The position numbers were made by a program, and so were the translations under genes. A stretch of 64,000 nucleotides of DNA from JBCDLI01 sp038745535 (GTDB lineage Bacteria; Pseudomonadota; Alphaproteobacteria; Rhizobiales; Rhizobiaceae): the NCBI GenBank assembly GCA_038745535.1, contig JBCDLI010000001.1, forward strand, positions 62,001-126,000. The letters run 5' to 3'. Below the pieces are notes generated by a model. That model made no database searches. It was not told where the DNA came from and saw nothing but the letters and a program-made list of their open reading frames with translations. Numbering within the stretch: the stretch's first letter is position 1; the number at the start of each line of letters is the position of its first letter. Of this stretch, positions 34,769-43,245 are shown piece by piece.

Positions 34769-35137
34769 ATGATTCAGATGCAAACAAACTTGGACATCGC
34801 CGATAATTCTGGCGCTCGCCGTGTTCAGTGCATCAAGGTGCTGGGCGGCTCCAAGCGGAAATACGCTTCTGTAGGGGACATCATCGTGGTGTCGGTCAAG
34901 GAAGCAATTCCACGTGGTCGCGTGAAGAAGGGTGATGTGATGAAGGCTGTCGTGGTACGCACGGCTAAAGACCTTCGTCGTCCCGATGGCAGCGTTATTC
35001 GCTTCGATGGTAACGCAGCCGTGATCGTCAACAACAACAGCGAGCCGGTGGGAACGCGTATCTTTGGCCCGGTGCCGCGCGAGTTGCGTGCACGTCGGCA
35101 TATGAAGATCATATCGCTTGCACCTGAAGTGCTCTAG
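34769..35137 (+). CDS. rplN: 50S ribosomal protein L14
   Basis: The 122-residue L14 protein contacts the 30S subunit and binds the silencing factor RsfS. It begins MIQMQTNLDIADNSGARRVQCIKVLGGS and ends with GPVPRELR followed by the ISLAPEVL strand, both typical. AAAAGG precedes the ATG. In other bacteria this starts the spc operon; no separate promoter was found in the 62-base gap. Confidence 0.99.
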   Translation: MIQMQTNLDIADNSGARRVQCIKVLGGSKRKYASVGDIIVVSVKEAIPRGRVKKGDVMKAVVVRTAKDLRRPDGSVIRFDGNAAVIVNNNSEPVGTRIFGPVPRELRARRHMKIISLAPEVL

Positions 35138-35147
35138 GGGAACGACG

Positions 35148-35459
35148 ATGCAGAAGATACGTAAAGGCGACGAAGTCGTCGTACTTGCTGGCAAGGACAA
35201 AGGCCGTAAGGGTTTTGTGACACAGGTTATGCCGAAAGAAGGCAAGGCTGTTGTTGGCGGTGCCAACATGGTGAAGCGCCATCAGAAACAGACGCAGAGC
35301 GCTGAGGCTGGAATCATCAATAAAGAAGCGCCGATTGACCTTTCCAATCTGGCAATTGCTGACCCGAAAGACGGGAAGCCAACACGCGTTGGGTTCCGGG
35401 TAGACGGGGACAAGAAGGTTCGCTTCGCGAAGCGTTCGGGAGAAGTAATCAATGGCTGA
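35148..35459 (+). CDS. rplX: 50S ribosomal protein L24
   Basis: The 103-residue L24 protein initiates 50S assembly. It has the KOW motif KIRKGDEVVVLAGKDKGRKGFV at the N-terminus and the family segment VKRHQKQTQSAEAGIINKEAPID. The ATG at 35148 with GGGGAACGA upstream is chosen; the frame is open to 35118 but that part overlaps rplN and is not L24-like. It overlaps rplE by eight bases. Confidence 0.98.
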   Translation: MQKIRKGDEVVVLAGKDKGRKGFVTQVMPKEGKAVVGGANMVKRHQKQTQSAEAGIINKEAPIDLSNLAIADPKDGKPTRVGFRVDGDKKVRFAKRSGEVING

Positions 35460-36012
35460 GGCAAATTATACGCCGCGCCTGAAGGCGCAGTACAACGATG
35501 CCATTCGCGGGAAAATGCAAGAATCATTTTCGTACGCGAATGTGATGCAAATTCCTCGCATCACGAAAGTCGTTGTGAACATGGGTGTCGGTGAGGCGAC
35601 GCAGGATTCTAAAAAGCCCGCGCGGGCAGCCGAGGATCTCGCTGCAATTACAGGTCAAAAGGCCGTCGTTACAAAAGCCCGCAATTCTATCGCTGGCTTC
35701 AAAGTACGCGAAGGCATGCCTCTTGGAGCGAAGGTAACGCTTCGCGGCGATCGCATGTATGAGTTCATCGATCGTCTCGTGAACATTGCGCTGCCGCGTG
35801 TCCGTGACTTTCGCGGCCTAAACCCAAAGAGTTTTGATGGTCGTGGCAACTTCGCCATGGGCCTTAAAGAGCACATCGTTTTCCCAGAGATCAACTATGA
35901 CAAGGTCGATCAGATCTGGGGAATGGACATTATCGTCTGTACGAGTGCGAGCACGGATGAGGAAGCGCGTCAGTTACTGACGGCTTTCAATTTTCCGTAC
36001 CGCTCAAACTAA
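35452..36012 (+). CDS. rplE: 50S ribosomal protein L5
   Basis: The 186-residue L5 protein binds 5S rRNA and forms a bridge to the 30S head. Family segments are PRITKVVVNMGVGEATQDSK, KARNSIAGFKVREGMPLGAKVTLR and the GLKEHIVFPEINYDKVDQIWGMDI stretch. Its start lies within the last codons of rplX, indicating translational coupling. rpsN follows after 27 bases. Confidence 0.99.
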   Translation: MAEANYTPRLKAQYNDAIRGKMQESFSYANVMQIPRITKVVVNMGVGEATQDSKKPARAAEDLAAITGQKAVVTKARNSIAGFKVREGMPLGAKVTLRGDRMYEFIDRLVNIALPRVRDFRGLNPKSFDGRGNFAMGLKEHIVFPEINYDKVDQIWGMDIIVCTSASTDEEARQLLTAFNFPYRSN

Positions 36013-36039
36013 CGGCAAGCGAGAAGGAGCAAACAGCGC

Positions 36040-36345
36040 ATGGCAAAAGTCAGTGCAGTAGAAAAGAATAATCACCGTCGTGAGCTCGTTAAGAAGCACG
36101 CTGCAAAGCGCGCTGCTTTGAAGGCAGTTGTGATGGACCGCGCAAAGCCGATGGATGAGCGTTTTAAGGCGACGTTGAAGTTGGCTGAGATGCCTCGCAA
36201 CGGCGCAAAAATCCGCATTCGCAATCGTTGCGAAGTCTCAGGTCGTCCGCGCGGTTTCTATCGAAAGCTACGCATGTCGCGCATCGCGCTTCGCGAACTT
36301 GGTTCGCTCGGCAAGGTGCCAGGCATTACGAAGTCGAGCTGGTAA
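36040..36345 (+). CDS. rpsN: 30S ribosomal protein S14
   Basis: The 101-residue S14 protein is the long form without the zinc-binding CxxC pairs; only one cysteine (RNRCEVSGRPRG) is seen. The segment SGRPRGFYRKLRMSRIALREL is the family mark. GAGAAGGAG precedes the ATG. rpsH follows after 12 bases. Confidence 0.99.
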   Translation: MAKVSAVEKNNHRRELVKKHAAKRAALKAVVMDRAKPMDERFKATLKLAEMPRNGAKIRIRNRCEVSGRPRGFYRKLRMSRIALRELGSLGKVPGITKSSW

Positions 36346-36357
36346 GGGAGAAGCATC

Positions 36358-36756
36358 ATGTCAATGTCAGATCCTTTAGGCGATATGCTGACACGCATCC
36401 GCAACGGCATCCACCGTTCGAAAGACAACATCTCGACACCTGCCTCCAAGCTGCGCGGACGAGTTCTGGATGTGCTGCAAAGCGAAGGCTACATCCGCGG
36501 TTACACCGCTGTCGAGCATGGTACCGGCAAAGCTGAGTTCGATATCCAGTTGAAATATTTTGACGGTAATCCGGTGATCCGCACGATTGAACGTGTGTCA
36601 AAACCCGGTCGTCGCGTTTATGTCGGCGTGAAGTCAATACCGCAGGTATCCAATGGACTTGGGATTTCGATCCTTTCCACTCCACAGGGTGTTATGGCTG
36701 ATCACGAGGCGCGTGAGAAGAATATCGGCGGCGAATTGCTCTGCCGTATTTTCTAA
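36358..36756 (+). CDS. rpsH: 30S ribosomal protein S8
   Basis: The 132-residue S8 protein binds the central domain of 16S rRNA and in E. coli represses the spc operon at the rplE site. It begins MSDPLGDMLTRIRNG and ends with the family sequence GISILSTPQGVMADHEAREKNIGGELLCRIF. AAGGGAGAAG lies before the ATG. rplF follows after 36 bases. Confidence 0.99.
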   Translation: MSMSDPLGDMLTRIRNGIHRSKDNISTPASKLRGRVLDVLQSEGYIRGYTAVEHGTGKAEFDIQLKYFDGNPVIRTIERVSKPGRRVYVGVKSIPQVSNGLGISILSTPQGVMADHEAREKNIGGELLCRIF

Positions 36757-36792
36757 TCATCACGCGTTATTTGAGAGATAGGGGACGAAGCG

Positions 36793-37326
36793 ATGTCTCG
36801 TATAGGTAAAAAGCCGGTTTCAATTCCCTCTGGGGTGACCGCAAATGTGGATGGCCAGACCATCACGGCAAAAGGCCCTAAGGGTGAGCTGTTTTTCGTT
36901 GTAAACGAGGAAGTCCTCGTGAAGATGGAAGAGGGTAGCGTATCTGTGGAGCCACGAGATGGTTCCAAAGATGCTCGGTCCAAGTGGGGCATGTCCCGCA
37001 CGATGATCGAGAACATCTTTACCGGTGTAACGTCTGGTTTTGAGCGCAAGCTTGAAATCAATGGCGTGGGCTATCGTGCTCAAGTGCAGGGAAAGAACCT
37101 GCAGCTTGCGTTGGGTTTCTCGCATGATGTTGTTTACGAAATGCCGGAGGGTGTTTCCGCGGCGTGTCCGAAGCCAACCGAGATCGTTCTGAACGGTATT
37201 GATAAGCAGAAGCTTGGTCAGGTGGCAGCTGAAATTCGAGCATTCCGTTCGCCGGAGCCTTACAAGGGCAAAGGTGTAAAGTATGCAGAAGAGCGCATCG
37301 TGCGCAAAGAAGGCAAGAAGAAGTAA
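36793..37326 (+). CDS. rplF: 50S ribosomal protein L6
   Basis: The 177-residue L6 protein lies by the factor-binding site. It begins SRIGKKPVSIPSGVTANVDGQ and carries the C-terminal signature PEPYKGKGVKYAEERIVRKEGKKK. AGGGGACGAAG precedes the ATG. rplR follows after 12 bases. Confidence 0.99.
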   Translation: MSRIGKKPVSIPSGVTANVDGQTITAKGPKGELFFVVNEEVLVKMEEGSVSVEPRDGSKDARSKWGMSRTMIENIFTGVTSGFERKLEINGVGYRAQVQGKNLQLALGFSHDVVYEMPEGVSAACPKPTEIVLNGIDKQKLGQVAAEIRAFRSPEPYKGKGVKYAEERIVRKEGKKK

Positions 37327-37338
37327 GGATACGGGGCC

Positions 37339-37701
37339 ATGGCTGGTTCAAAGCAACAGATTGCCAAGCGTGCTCAACGCGTTCGTCGCCAGATTAAGAA
37401 GGTGGCAAACGGTCGTCCGCGTCTTTCGGTATATCGTTCTTCAAAGAACATTTATGCGCAGGTCATTGACGATGCTGCGGGTCGGACAATTGCAGCCGCA
37501 TCCACCTTGGATGGGGATCTCCGCAAGTCACTAAAGACCGGCGCTGACACTGATGCTGCATCGGCAGTTGGCAAGTTGGTTGCCGAACGTGCGTCGGCTG
37601 CCGGTATCAAAGACGTCGTCTTTGACCGTGGTTCGTTCATCTTCCACGGGCGCGTGAAAGCGCTTGCCGACGCTGCTCGCGAAGGCGGCTTGAACTTTTA
37701 A
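37339..37701 (+). CDS. rplR: 50S ribosomal protein L18
   Basis: The 120-residue L18 protein binds 5S rRNA together with L5. It has the basic N-terminus KQQIAKRAQRVRRQIKK, the RPRLSVYRSSKNIYAQVIDD core and the C-terminal FDRGSFIFHGRVKALADAAREGGL signature. AAGGATACGGGG precedes the ATG. rpsE follows after 38 bases. Confidence 0.99.
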   Translation: MAGSKQQIAKRAQRVRRQIKKVANGRPRLSVYRSSKNIYAQVIDDAAGRTIAAASTLDGDLRKSLKTGADTDAASAVGKLVAERASAAGIKDVVFDRGSFIFHGRVKALADAAREGGLNF

Positions 37702-37739
37702 TTCTAACCAGTGCTTCCGGAAAATAAAAAGGAACAGGT

Positions 37740-38309
37740 ATGGCACAAAATGACAGAAGAGGCCGCGGTGGAAACCGTGGTGGTCGCGACGAGGTCGAGA
37801 GCGAGTTTGTAGATAAGCTCGTTCATATCAACCGCGTTGCAAAGGTTGTGAAAGGCGGACGCCGCTTTGGCTTTGCCGCATTGGTGGTCGTGGGCGATCA
37901 AAAAGGTCGTGTTGGCTTCGGCCATGGTAAGGCGCGTGAAGTTCCCGAGGCAATCCGCAAGGCGACTGAATCGGCGAAGCGTGACATGATTTTTGTTCCG
38001 TTGCGTTCCGGTCGTACACTACATCACGATGTGGAAGGCCGTCACGGCGCCGGTAAGGTTGTGCTACGCTCGGCTCCTGCGGGTACAGGTATAATTGCCG
38101 GTGGTCCAATGCGTGCTGTCTTCGAAACCGTCGGCGTGCAGGATGTGGTTGCTAAGTCGCTTGGCACATCGAACCCCTACAACATGGTTCGTGCCACTTT
38201 TGATGCGTTAAAGCGTCAAATGCACCCGAAGGATATCGCTGCCCAACGCGGCATCAAGTATTCAACACTCCAGGAACGTCGTCGCGACCTCATCGGCGCG
38301 GAAGACTGA
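37740..38309 (+). CDS. rpsE: 30S ribosomal protein S5
   Basis: The 189-residue S5 protein works in decoding fidelity and mRNA unwinding. The double-stranded RNA-binding domain includes VKGGRRFGFAALVVVGDQKGRVGFGHGKA, and the PAGTGIIAGGPMRAVFETVGVQDVVAKSLG segment follows. The spectinomycin loop (VVKGGRR) is wild type. A basic, Gly/Arg-rich N-terminus (RRGRGGNRGGRDE) is typical of Rhizobiales. Confidence 0.99.
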   Translation: MAQNDRRGRGGNRGGRDEVESEFVDKLVHINRVAKVVKGGRRFGFAALVVVGDQKGRVGFGHGKAREVPEAIRKATESAKRDMIFVPLRSGRTLHHDVEGRHGAGKVVLRSAPAGTGIIAGGPMRAVFETVGVQDVVAKSLGTSNPYNMVRATFDALKRQMHPKDIAAQRGIKYSTLQERRRDLIGAED

Positions 38310-38358
38310 TAGTTTCGTCCAGCGAGCCACGTGTGCTCGGTTGGGGAAGGATGAAAAT

Positions 38359-38559
38359 ATGGCTGACAGTAAAAAAGGCGCTACACTGGTCGTTGAGCAG
38401 ATCGGAAGTCCGATCCGCCGTGCAGGCGATCAACGCGCTACGCTCATTGGTTTGGGCCTGAATAAAATGCATCGTCGTCGCGAGTTGGAAGACACGCCTT
38501 CCGTTCGTGGAATGATTTCAAAGGTCGATCACCTCGTGCGTATCGTCGAGACCGACTGA
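38359..38559 (+). CDS. rpmD: 50S ribosomal protein L30
   Basis: The 66-residue L30 protein is a small alpha/beta protein of the 50S subunit. The core VEQIGSPIRRAGDQRATLIGLGLNKMHRRRELEDTPSVRGMISKV is diagnostic. The ATG at 38359 is preferred; a TTG at 38341 would add six residues. GGAAGGATG lies 10 to 15 bases upstream. Confidence 0.97.
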   Translation: MADSKKGATLVVEQIGSPIRRAGDQRATLIGLGLNKMHRRRELEDTPSVRGMISKVDHLVRIVETD

Positions 38560-38584
38560 TTTATATTCGTGTGGAGATCACGCT

Positions 38585-39055
38585 ATGAAACTCAATGAAA
38601 TTCGCGATAACGAAGGTGCGCGGAAATCGCGCCGTCGTGTCGGTCGTGGTATTGGCTCAAGCAAGGGCAAGACCGCCGGCCGTGGCGTAAAGGGCCAGAA
38701 GTCACGCTCGGGCGTCGCAATCAATGGCTACGAGGGCGGTCAGATGCCGATCTACCGTCGCCTCCCGAAGCGCGGCTTTACCAATATCTTTGCCAAAGAC
38801 TTCAACATCGTTTCGATCGAACGTTTGGAACAGGCGGTCGAGGCTAAGAAGCTAGACGCAGGTAAGCCTGTTACGGTTGAAGCGCTTGTGGACGCAGGTG
38901 TCGTCCGCCGTGTGCGTGATGGCGTCCGTGTCCTCGCAGATGGCGAAGCCAAGACAAAGTTTGATCTTCATGTTGCTGGTGCTTCGGCCTCGGCCAAGAC
39001 CAAGATCGAAAAAGCTGGCGGGTCTGTTACGATCATCGGTACGCCGGCTGAATAA
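38585..39055 (+). CDS. rplO: 50S ribosomal protein L15
   Basis: The 156-residue L15 protein has the basic, glycine-rich N-terminal extension (KSRRRVGRGIGSSKGKTAGRGVKGQKSRSG) that threads into the 50S core, then GYEGGQMPIYRRLPKRGF and an alpha/beta C-terminal domain. TGGAGATCA precedes the ATG. A 121-base gap with a small C/G-rich stem separates it from secY. Confidence 0.99.
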   Translation: MKLNEIRDNEGARKSRRRVGRGIGSSKGKTAGRGVKGQKSRSGVAINGYEGGQMPIYRRLPKRGFTNIFAKDFNIVSIERLEQAVEAKKLDAGKPVTVEALVDAGVVRRVRDGVRVLADGEAKTKFDLHVAGASASAKTKIEKAGGSVTIIGTPAE

Positions 39056-39176
39056 GTGCTGTTTAGCCAAGTCGATTTCTACTGAGCGCAGTCCGGCCTC
39101 CGGGTTGCGCTCATTTTATTAAGGCCTTATCTGCAGTCGAACCGCGAGCCACTACGGCACGACCCGGAGATTCCCT

Positions 39177-40517
39177 ATGGCATCAGCTGCTGAACAGCTT
39201 GCTTCCAACTTGTCATTCTCGACTTTCTCGAAAGCAAAAGAGCTACGGCAACGCATTTTATTCGCGTTGATCATGCTCATCGTATACCGGGCAGGAACTT
39301 ACATCCCGATACCCGGTCTGGATATGGAAGCTTTTGCTCAGGCCTTTGCGCGCCAATCCCAGGGAATTCTCGGCGTTTTCAACATGTTTGCCGGTGGCGC
39401 GGTGGAGCGCATGGCGATCTTTGCGCTTGGCATTATGCCCTACATCTCAGCCTCTATTGCCGTCCAGCTGATGACGTCGGTCATTCCGACGCTTGAACAG
39501 CTGAAGAAAGAGGGTGAGCAGGGCCGCAAGGTCATTAACCAGTACACGCGTTACCTTACCGTTCTTCTGGCGACCCTGCAGGCCTACGGCATTGCCGTGG
39601 GTCTGGAAAGCGGGCAGGGCATTGTCGAAGACCCAGGCTGGTTTTTCCGTATTTCCACCGTGATCACGCTGGTCGGCGGCACCATGTTTTTGTTGTGGAT
39701 CGGTGAACAGATCACTGCACGCGGCATCGGCAACGGCGTTTCGCTTATCATTTTCGCAGGCATCGTCGCGGGTCTGCCGGGTGCGATCGCGTCGACGCTG
39801 GAACTTGGTCGTACAAATGCGATTTCAACTGGCTTCATCATTGCGATCCTGTTGATTGCAGTGATCGTGATCGCCGTGATTGTGTTCGTTGAAAGATCGC
39901 AGCGCCGACTTCTTATCCAGTATCCGAAGCGTCAAGTTGGCAATCGGATGTTCCAAGGCGACTCGTCCCACTTGCCGTTGAAGCTTAACACTGCGGGCGT
40001 GATTCCCCCGATCTTTGCGTCATCTTTATTGCTGCTACCCGCTACTCTCGCTGGCTTTTCAAACAACGAGAACCTGTCAGGCTGGGCAACGACAATCCTT
40101 GCAGCACTCGGCCACGGGCAGCCGCTCTATATGGTGTTCTACGCTGTCATGATCGCGTTTTTCGCGTTCTTCTACACTGCGATTGTTTTCAACCCGCAGG
40201 ACACCGCGGATAATATCAAGAAGCAAAACGGCTTCATTCCGGGCTATCGGCCCGGTCAGCGGACCGCGGAATACATTGACTACGTGTTAACAAGAATCAC
40301 TGTCGTGGGTGCGATCTATCTCGTGCTCGTTTGTCTGTTACCCGAATTTCTCATAGCTTATACCGGCGTCCCGTTTTATCTCGGCGGAACTTCGCTGCTA
40401 ATTGTGGTGAGTGTAACGCTGGATACGGTGGCTCAAGTTCAGGGCCATTTAATTGCGCATCAATACGAAGGGCTCGTTAAAAAGTCCAAGTTGCGCGGGG
40501 GGAAACGTCGTAGATGA
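39177..40517 (+). CDS. secY: preprotein translocase subunit SecY
   Basis: The 446-residue protein is the channel of the Sec translocon, with about ten transmembrane helices. The plug and pore region (PGLDMEAFAQAF, then ALGIMPYISASIAVQLM), the cytoplasmic loops and the C-terminal KKSKLRGGKRRR are as expected. Its stop overlaps the adk start by four bases. SecE is encoded at 8801. Confidence 0.99.
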   Translation: MASAAEQLASNLSFSTFSKAKELRQRILFALIMLIVYRAGTYIPIPGLDMEAFAQAFARQSQGILGVFNMFAGGAVERMAIFALGIMPYISASIAVQLMTSVIPTLEQLKKEGEQGRKVINQYTRYLTVLLATLQAYGIAVGLESGQGIVEDPGWFFRISTVITLVGGTMFLLWIGEQITARGIGNGVSLIIFAGIVAGLPGAIASTLELGRTNAISTGFIIAILLIAVIVIAVIVFVERSQRRLLIQYPKRQVGNRMFQGDSSHLPLKLNTAGVIPPIFASSLLLLPATLAGFSNNENLSGWATTILAALGHGQPLYMVFYAVMIAFFAFFYTAIVFNPQDTADNIKKQNGFIPGYRPGQRTAEYIDYVLTRITVVGAIYLVLVCLLPEFLIAYTGVPFYLGGTSLLIVVSVTLDTVAQVQGHLIAHQYEGLVKKSKLRGGKRRR

Positions 40518-41098
40518 GAATGATACTCTTGGGCCCGCCGGGAGCGGGAAAGGGCACGCAGGCAGAACGGCTTGTTGAGGCATACGGAATAGTACAGCTT
40601 TCGACGGGCGATATGCTGCGCGCAGCTGTAGCTGTAGGAACCGAAGTCGGACTTCGTGCAAAGTCGGTTATGGATGCCGGTGGGCTGGTCTCCGATGACA
40701 TCGTAAACGCGATTGTGTCGGAGCGAATTGATCAAGACGATTGCGCCAATGGGTTCATTCTGGACGGTTACCCGCGCACGCTCGAGCAAGCTGATGCCGT
40801 TGACGCAATGTTGTCGGATAAGGGTCTTGAGCTTGATGCGGTTGTCCAGTTGCTTGTCGATGACCAAGCCCTTGTTGGTCGGATTTTAAAGCGAGCCGAA
40901 GAGGCCGAAGCCGCTGGCAAACCGGTGCGCAAGGATGATAACGCCGAAGTCTTTGATCAACGGTTGCGTGAGTATTACAAGTCGACCGCGCCTCTGACGG
41001 GTTATTACTTTGCGAAAAAGATGCTGAAAACCGTCGACGGAATGGCCTCAATTGATGAGGTCACATCACAGCTTCGAGAAGTGCTCGATAATTCGTAA
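40514..41098 (+). CDS. adk: adenylate kinase, short-LID form
   Basis: The 194-residue enzyme interconverts 2 ADP with ATP and AMP. The P-loop GPPGAGKGTQ (residues 7-16), the AMP site STGDMLRAAV and the DGYPRTLEQADA segment are present. The LID is the short version (KPVRKDDNAE) without the zinc cysteines, as in most alphaproteobacteria. Its ATG overlaps the secY stop (ATGA), implying coupled translation. A promoter-like element and terminator follow. Confidence 0.98.
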   Translation: MRMILLGPPGAGKGTQAERLVEAYGIVQLSTGDMLRAAVAVGTEVGLRAKSVMDAGGLVSDDIVNAIVSERIDQDDCANGFILDGYPRTLEQADAVDAMLSDKGLELDAVVQLLVDDQALVGRILKRAEEAEAAGKPVRKDDNAEVFDQRLREYYKSTAPLTGYYFAKKMLKTVDGMASIDEVTSQLREVLDNS

Positions 41099-41116
41099 AT
41101 TCCTTTAATTTGGTTA

Positions 41117-41145
41117 TTGACACCGTTGGGAGTGCGGCCTAACGC
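41117..41145 (+). promoter_or_regulatory. promoter candidate for the rpsM-rpsK-rpoA-rplQ operon
   Basis: A perfect -35 TTGACA (41117-41122) is followed after 17 bases by TAACGC (41140-41145), a weak -10. A start near 41152 would place the terminator-like hairpin at 41157 at the very 5' end of the transcript. Confidence 0.45.
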
Positions 41146-41156
41146 ACCGATCGAGT

Positions 41157-41187
41157 GAGGTACTCTTCTGGGTGCCTCCTTTTGTTT
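41157..41187 (+). terminator. terminator after adk, or attenuator in the rpsM leader
   Basis: GAGGTAC (41157-41163) pairs with GTGCCTC (41172-41178) around an 8-base loop and is followed by CTTTTGTTTG. It can end the secY-adk transcript. If the promoter at 41117 is used, it would instead act as an attenuator of the alpha operon. Confidence 0.68.
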
Positions 41188-41192
41188 GTTAA

Positions 41193-41225
41193 GACTGCAT
41201 GGGCCGGTCTCCACCGGACGCAGTC
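41193..41225 (+). promoter_or_regulatory. two-part hairpin in the rpsM leader
   Basis: GACTGC/GCAGTC (6 base pairs) encloses CCGGT/ACCGG (5 base pairs) with a CTCC loop and a small internal loop. It lies 36 bases before rpsM. In E. coli S4 represses this operon through a leader pseudoknot; whether this hairpin binds a ribosomal protein is not known. Confidence 0.6.
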
Positions 41226-41261
41226 ATTATTCTGGGCTGATTGCCCCCACATGGAGAAAAA

Positions 41262-41630
41262 ATGGCACGTATTGCTGGGGTTAACATCCCATCCGGAAAG
41301 CGCGTTATCATCGCGCTTCAGTACATTCACGGCATTGGCCCGAAATTTGCGCATGAGATCGTCTCAAAGACGAAAGTCCCTGAGACGCGCCGCGTTCATG
41401 AACTGACTGACGCTGAAGTCTTGGCCATTCGCGAAACGATTGACCGCGACTATCAGGTAGAAGGTGATCTGCGTCGCGAAGTCTCTATGAATGTAAAACG
41501 GTTGATGGATCTGGGCTGCTACCGCGGTCTTCGTCATCGTCGCAACCTGCCAGTTCGCGGCCAGCGCACGCATACAAACGCGCGTACTAGAAAAGGTCCG
41601 GCGAAGGCAATTGCAGGTAAAAAGAAGTAA
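41262..41630 (+). CDS. rpsM: 30S ribosomal protein S13
   Basis: The 122-residue S13 protein of the 30S head contacts the P-site tRNA. It begins ARIAGVNIPSGKRVIIALQYIHGIG and ends with the basic GLRHRRNLPVRGQRTHTNARTRKG tail. The ATG at 41262 has GGAGAAAA upstream; an in-frame ATG at 41241 would add seven residues not seen in S13. A G/C-rich hairpin follows before rpsK. Confidence 0.98.
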   Translation: MARIAGVNIPSGKRVIIALQYIHGIGPKFAHEIVSKTKVPETRRVHELTDAEVLAIRETIDRDYQVEGDLRREVSMNVKRLMDLGCYRGLRHRRNLPVRGQRTHTNARTRKGPAKAIAGKKK

Positions 41631-41637
41631 TTTATTT

Positions 41638-41662
41638 GGCGGTTGCGTTCACTGCGACCGCC
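41638..41662 (+). other. hairpin in the rpsM-rpsK gap
   Basis: GGCGGTTGC (41638-41646) pairs with GCGACCGCC (41654-41662), one G-T pair, around a 7-base loop; TTGGTTTA follows. The T-run is poor, so an mRNA-stabilising or weak attenuating role is more likely than termination. Confidence 0.5.
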
Positions 41663-41717
41663 TTGGTTTAGCCGCTGGGATAACGGCGGCGATTGAAATC
41701 AGGACATACGGATAAAA

Positions 41718-42107
41718 ATGGCTAAAGATACCAAGCGCGTTGCGCGTAAGGCGAAGAAAAATATCACCTCGGGCATCGCCCATGTGAACTCGACGTTTAA
41801 CAATACGATGATCACCATAACTGATGCCCAGGGCAACGCAATTGCCTGGTCGTCAGCCGGAATGCAGGGCTTCAAAGGATCGCGAAAGTCCACTCCGTTT
41901 GCGGCTCAGGTCGCTGCCGAAGATTGTGCCAAGAAAGCGCAAGAACATGGCATGCAGACGCTGGAAGTTGAAGTAAACGGTCCGGGATCCGGTCGTGAGT
42001 CTGCTCTTCGTGCGCTGCAGGCTGCTGGATTCACTATCACGTCAATCCGTGACGTGACGCCCATTCCGCACAATGGTTGTCGCCCGCCGAAGCGCCGCCG
42101 CGTTTGA
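41718..42107 (+). CDS. rpsK: 30S ribosomal protein S11
   Basis: The 129-residue S11 protein lines the mRNA exit channel. Family segments are GIAHVNSTFNNTMITITDAQGN and the C-terminal DVTPIPHNGCRPPKRRRV. It follows rpsM after 87 bases and precedes rpoA by 91 bases. The order rpsM-rpsK-rpoA lacks rpsD, as is normal in alphaproteobacteria. Confidence 0.99.
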   Translation: MAKDTKRVARKAKKNITSGIAHVNSTFNNTMITITDAQGNAIAWSSAGMQGFKGSRKSTPFAAQVAAEDCAKKAQEHGMQTLEVEVNGPGSGRESALRALQAAGFTITSIRDVTPIPHNGCRPPKRRRV

Positions 42108-42198
42108 CGAATATCTGAGGCAGCGCCAATCCTCCGATGCCTCTGCTCAGCAAAATTGTCACGAATGGATGGTGGCAATGCTCTGAAGGAACTACGCC

Positions 42199-43206
42199 GT
42201 GATACATAAAAATTGGCAAGAGCTCATCAAACCGAACTCGGTCGAGTTTAAGGGCTCTGGAAACAAACTCACCTTGGTTGCCGAGCCCCTTGAGCGTGGC
42301 TTTGGCCTGACGCTTGGAAACGCTCTGCGTCGTGTGCTGCTTTCGTCGCTTCGCGGTGCTGCCGTAACGTCTGTTCAGATTGACGGCGTGCTCCACGAAT
42401 TTTCGTCCATTTCCGGTGTTCGCGAAGATGTGACGGACGTGGTCTTGAACATCAAGGAAATCGCGATCCGCATGGATGGCGACGGTCCAAAGCGGATGGT
42501 CGTGCGCAAGCAAGGTCCTGGTGCTGTTACAGCTGGAGACATCCAGACCGTTGGCGATGTGGAAGTGCTCAACCCTGACCTTGTACTCTGTACCTTGGAC
42601 GAGGGCGCTGAAATCCGCATGGAGTTCACGGTTGACGCGGGCAAAGGCTACACGCCTGCCGATCGCAACCGCGCCGAGGATTCGCCGATTGGCATGATCC
42701 CGGTCGATAGCCTGTATTCGCCGGTTCGGAAGGTGTCTTACAAGGTGGAGAACACCCGCGAGGGTCAGGTTCTTGACTACGACAAGCTCACCTTGAACGT
42801 GGAAACGAATGGCGCAGTGAGCGGTGAAGATGCCGTGGCCTATGCTGCTCGCATCTTGCAGGATCAGCTGTCGGTCTTCGTTAACTTTGAAGAGCCAGAG
42901 CGCGAAGTGCAAGAAGAGCAGGTTCAGGAGCTTGCGTTCAACCCTGCACTTCTCAAGAAAGTTGACGAGCTGGAGCTGTCTGTTCGTTCTGCAAATTGCT
43001 TGAAGAATGATAACATCGTTTACATTGGCGACCTCATTCAGAAGAGCGAAGGCGAAATGCTTCGCACACCAAACTTCGGTCGTAAGTCGCTCAATGAGAT
43101 CAAAGAAGTGCTCGCCACTATGGGGCTGCACCTCGGCATGGAAGTGCCCACCTGGCCGCCGGAAAACATCGAAGAACTCGCAAAACGATACGAAGATCAC
43201 TACTGA
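42199..43206 (+). CDS. rpoA: RNA polymerase subunit alpha
   Basis: The 335-residue alpha subunit has the N-terminal dimerisation domain (EPLERGFGLTLGNALRRVLLSSLRGAAVTSV) and the C-terminal domain that touches UP elements and activators (ELSVRSANCLKNDNIVYIGDLIQKSEGEMLRTPNFGRKSLNEIK). The start is GTG with GAAGGA 9 bases upstream, and MIHKNWQELIKPN matches rhizobial alpha subunits. A 540-codon antisense open frame here is a shadow. Confidence 0.99.
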   Translation: MIHKNWQELIKPNSVEFKGSGNKLTLVAEPLERGFGLTLGNALRRVLLSSLRGAAVTSVQIDGVLHEFSSISGVREDVTDVVLNIKEIAIRMDGDGPKRMVVRKQGPGAVTAGDIQTVGDVEVLNPDLVLCTLDEGAEIRMEFTVDAGKGYTPADRNRAEDSPIGMIPVDSLYSPVRKVSYKVENTREGQVLDYDKLTLNVETNGAVSGEDAVAYAARILQDQLSVFVNFEEPEREVQEEQVQELAFNPALLKKVDELELSVRSANCLKNDNIVYIGDLIQKSEGEMLRTPNFGRKSLNEIKEVLATMGLHLGMEVPTWPPENIEELAKRYEDHY

Positions 43207-43245
43207 GCGCCTCAGCGCGCCGTATAGGATGACAGGAGAGGGCTC

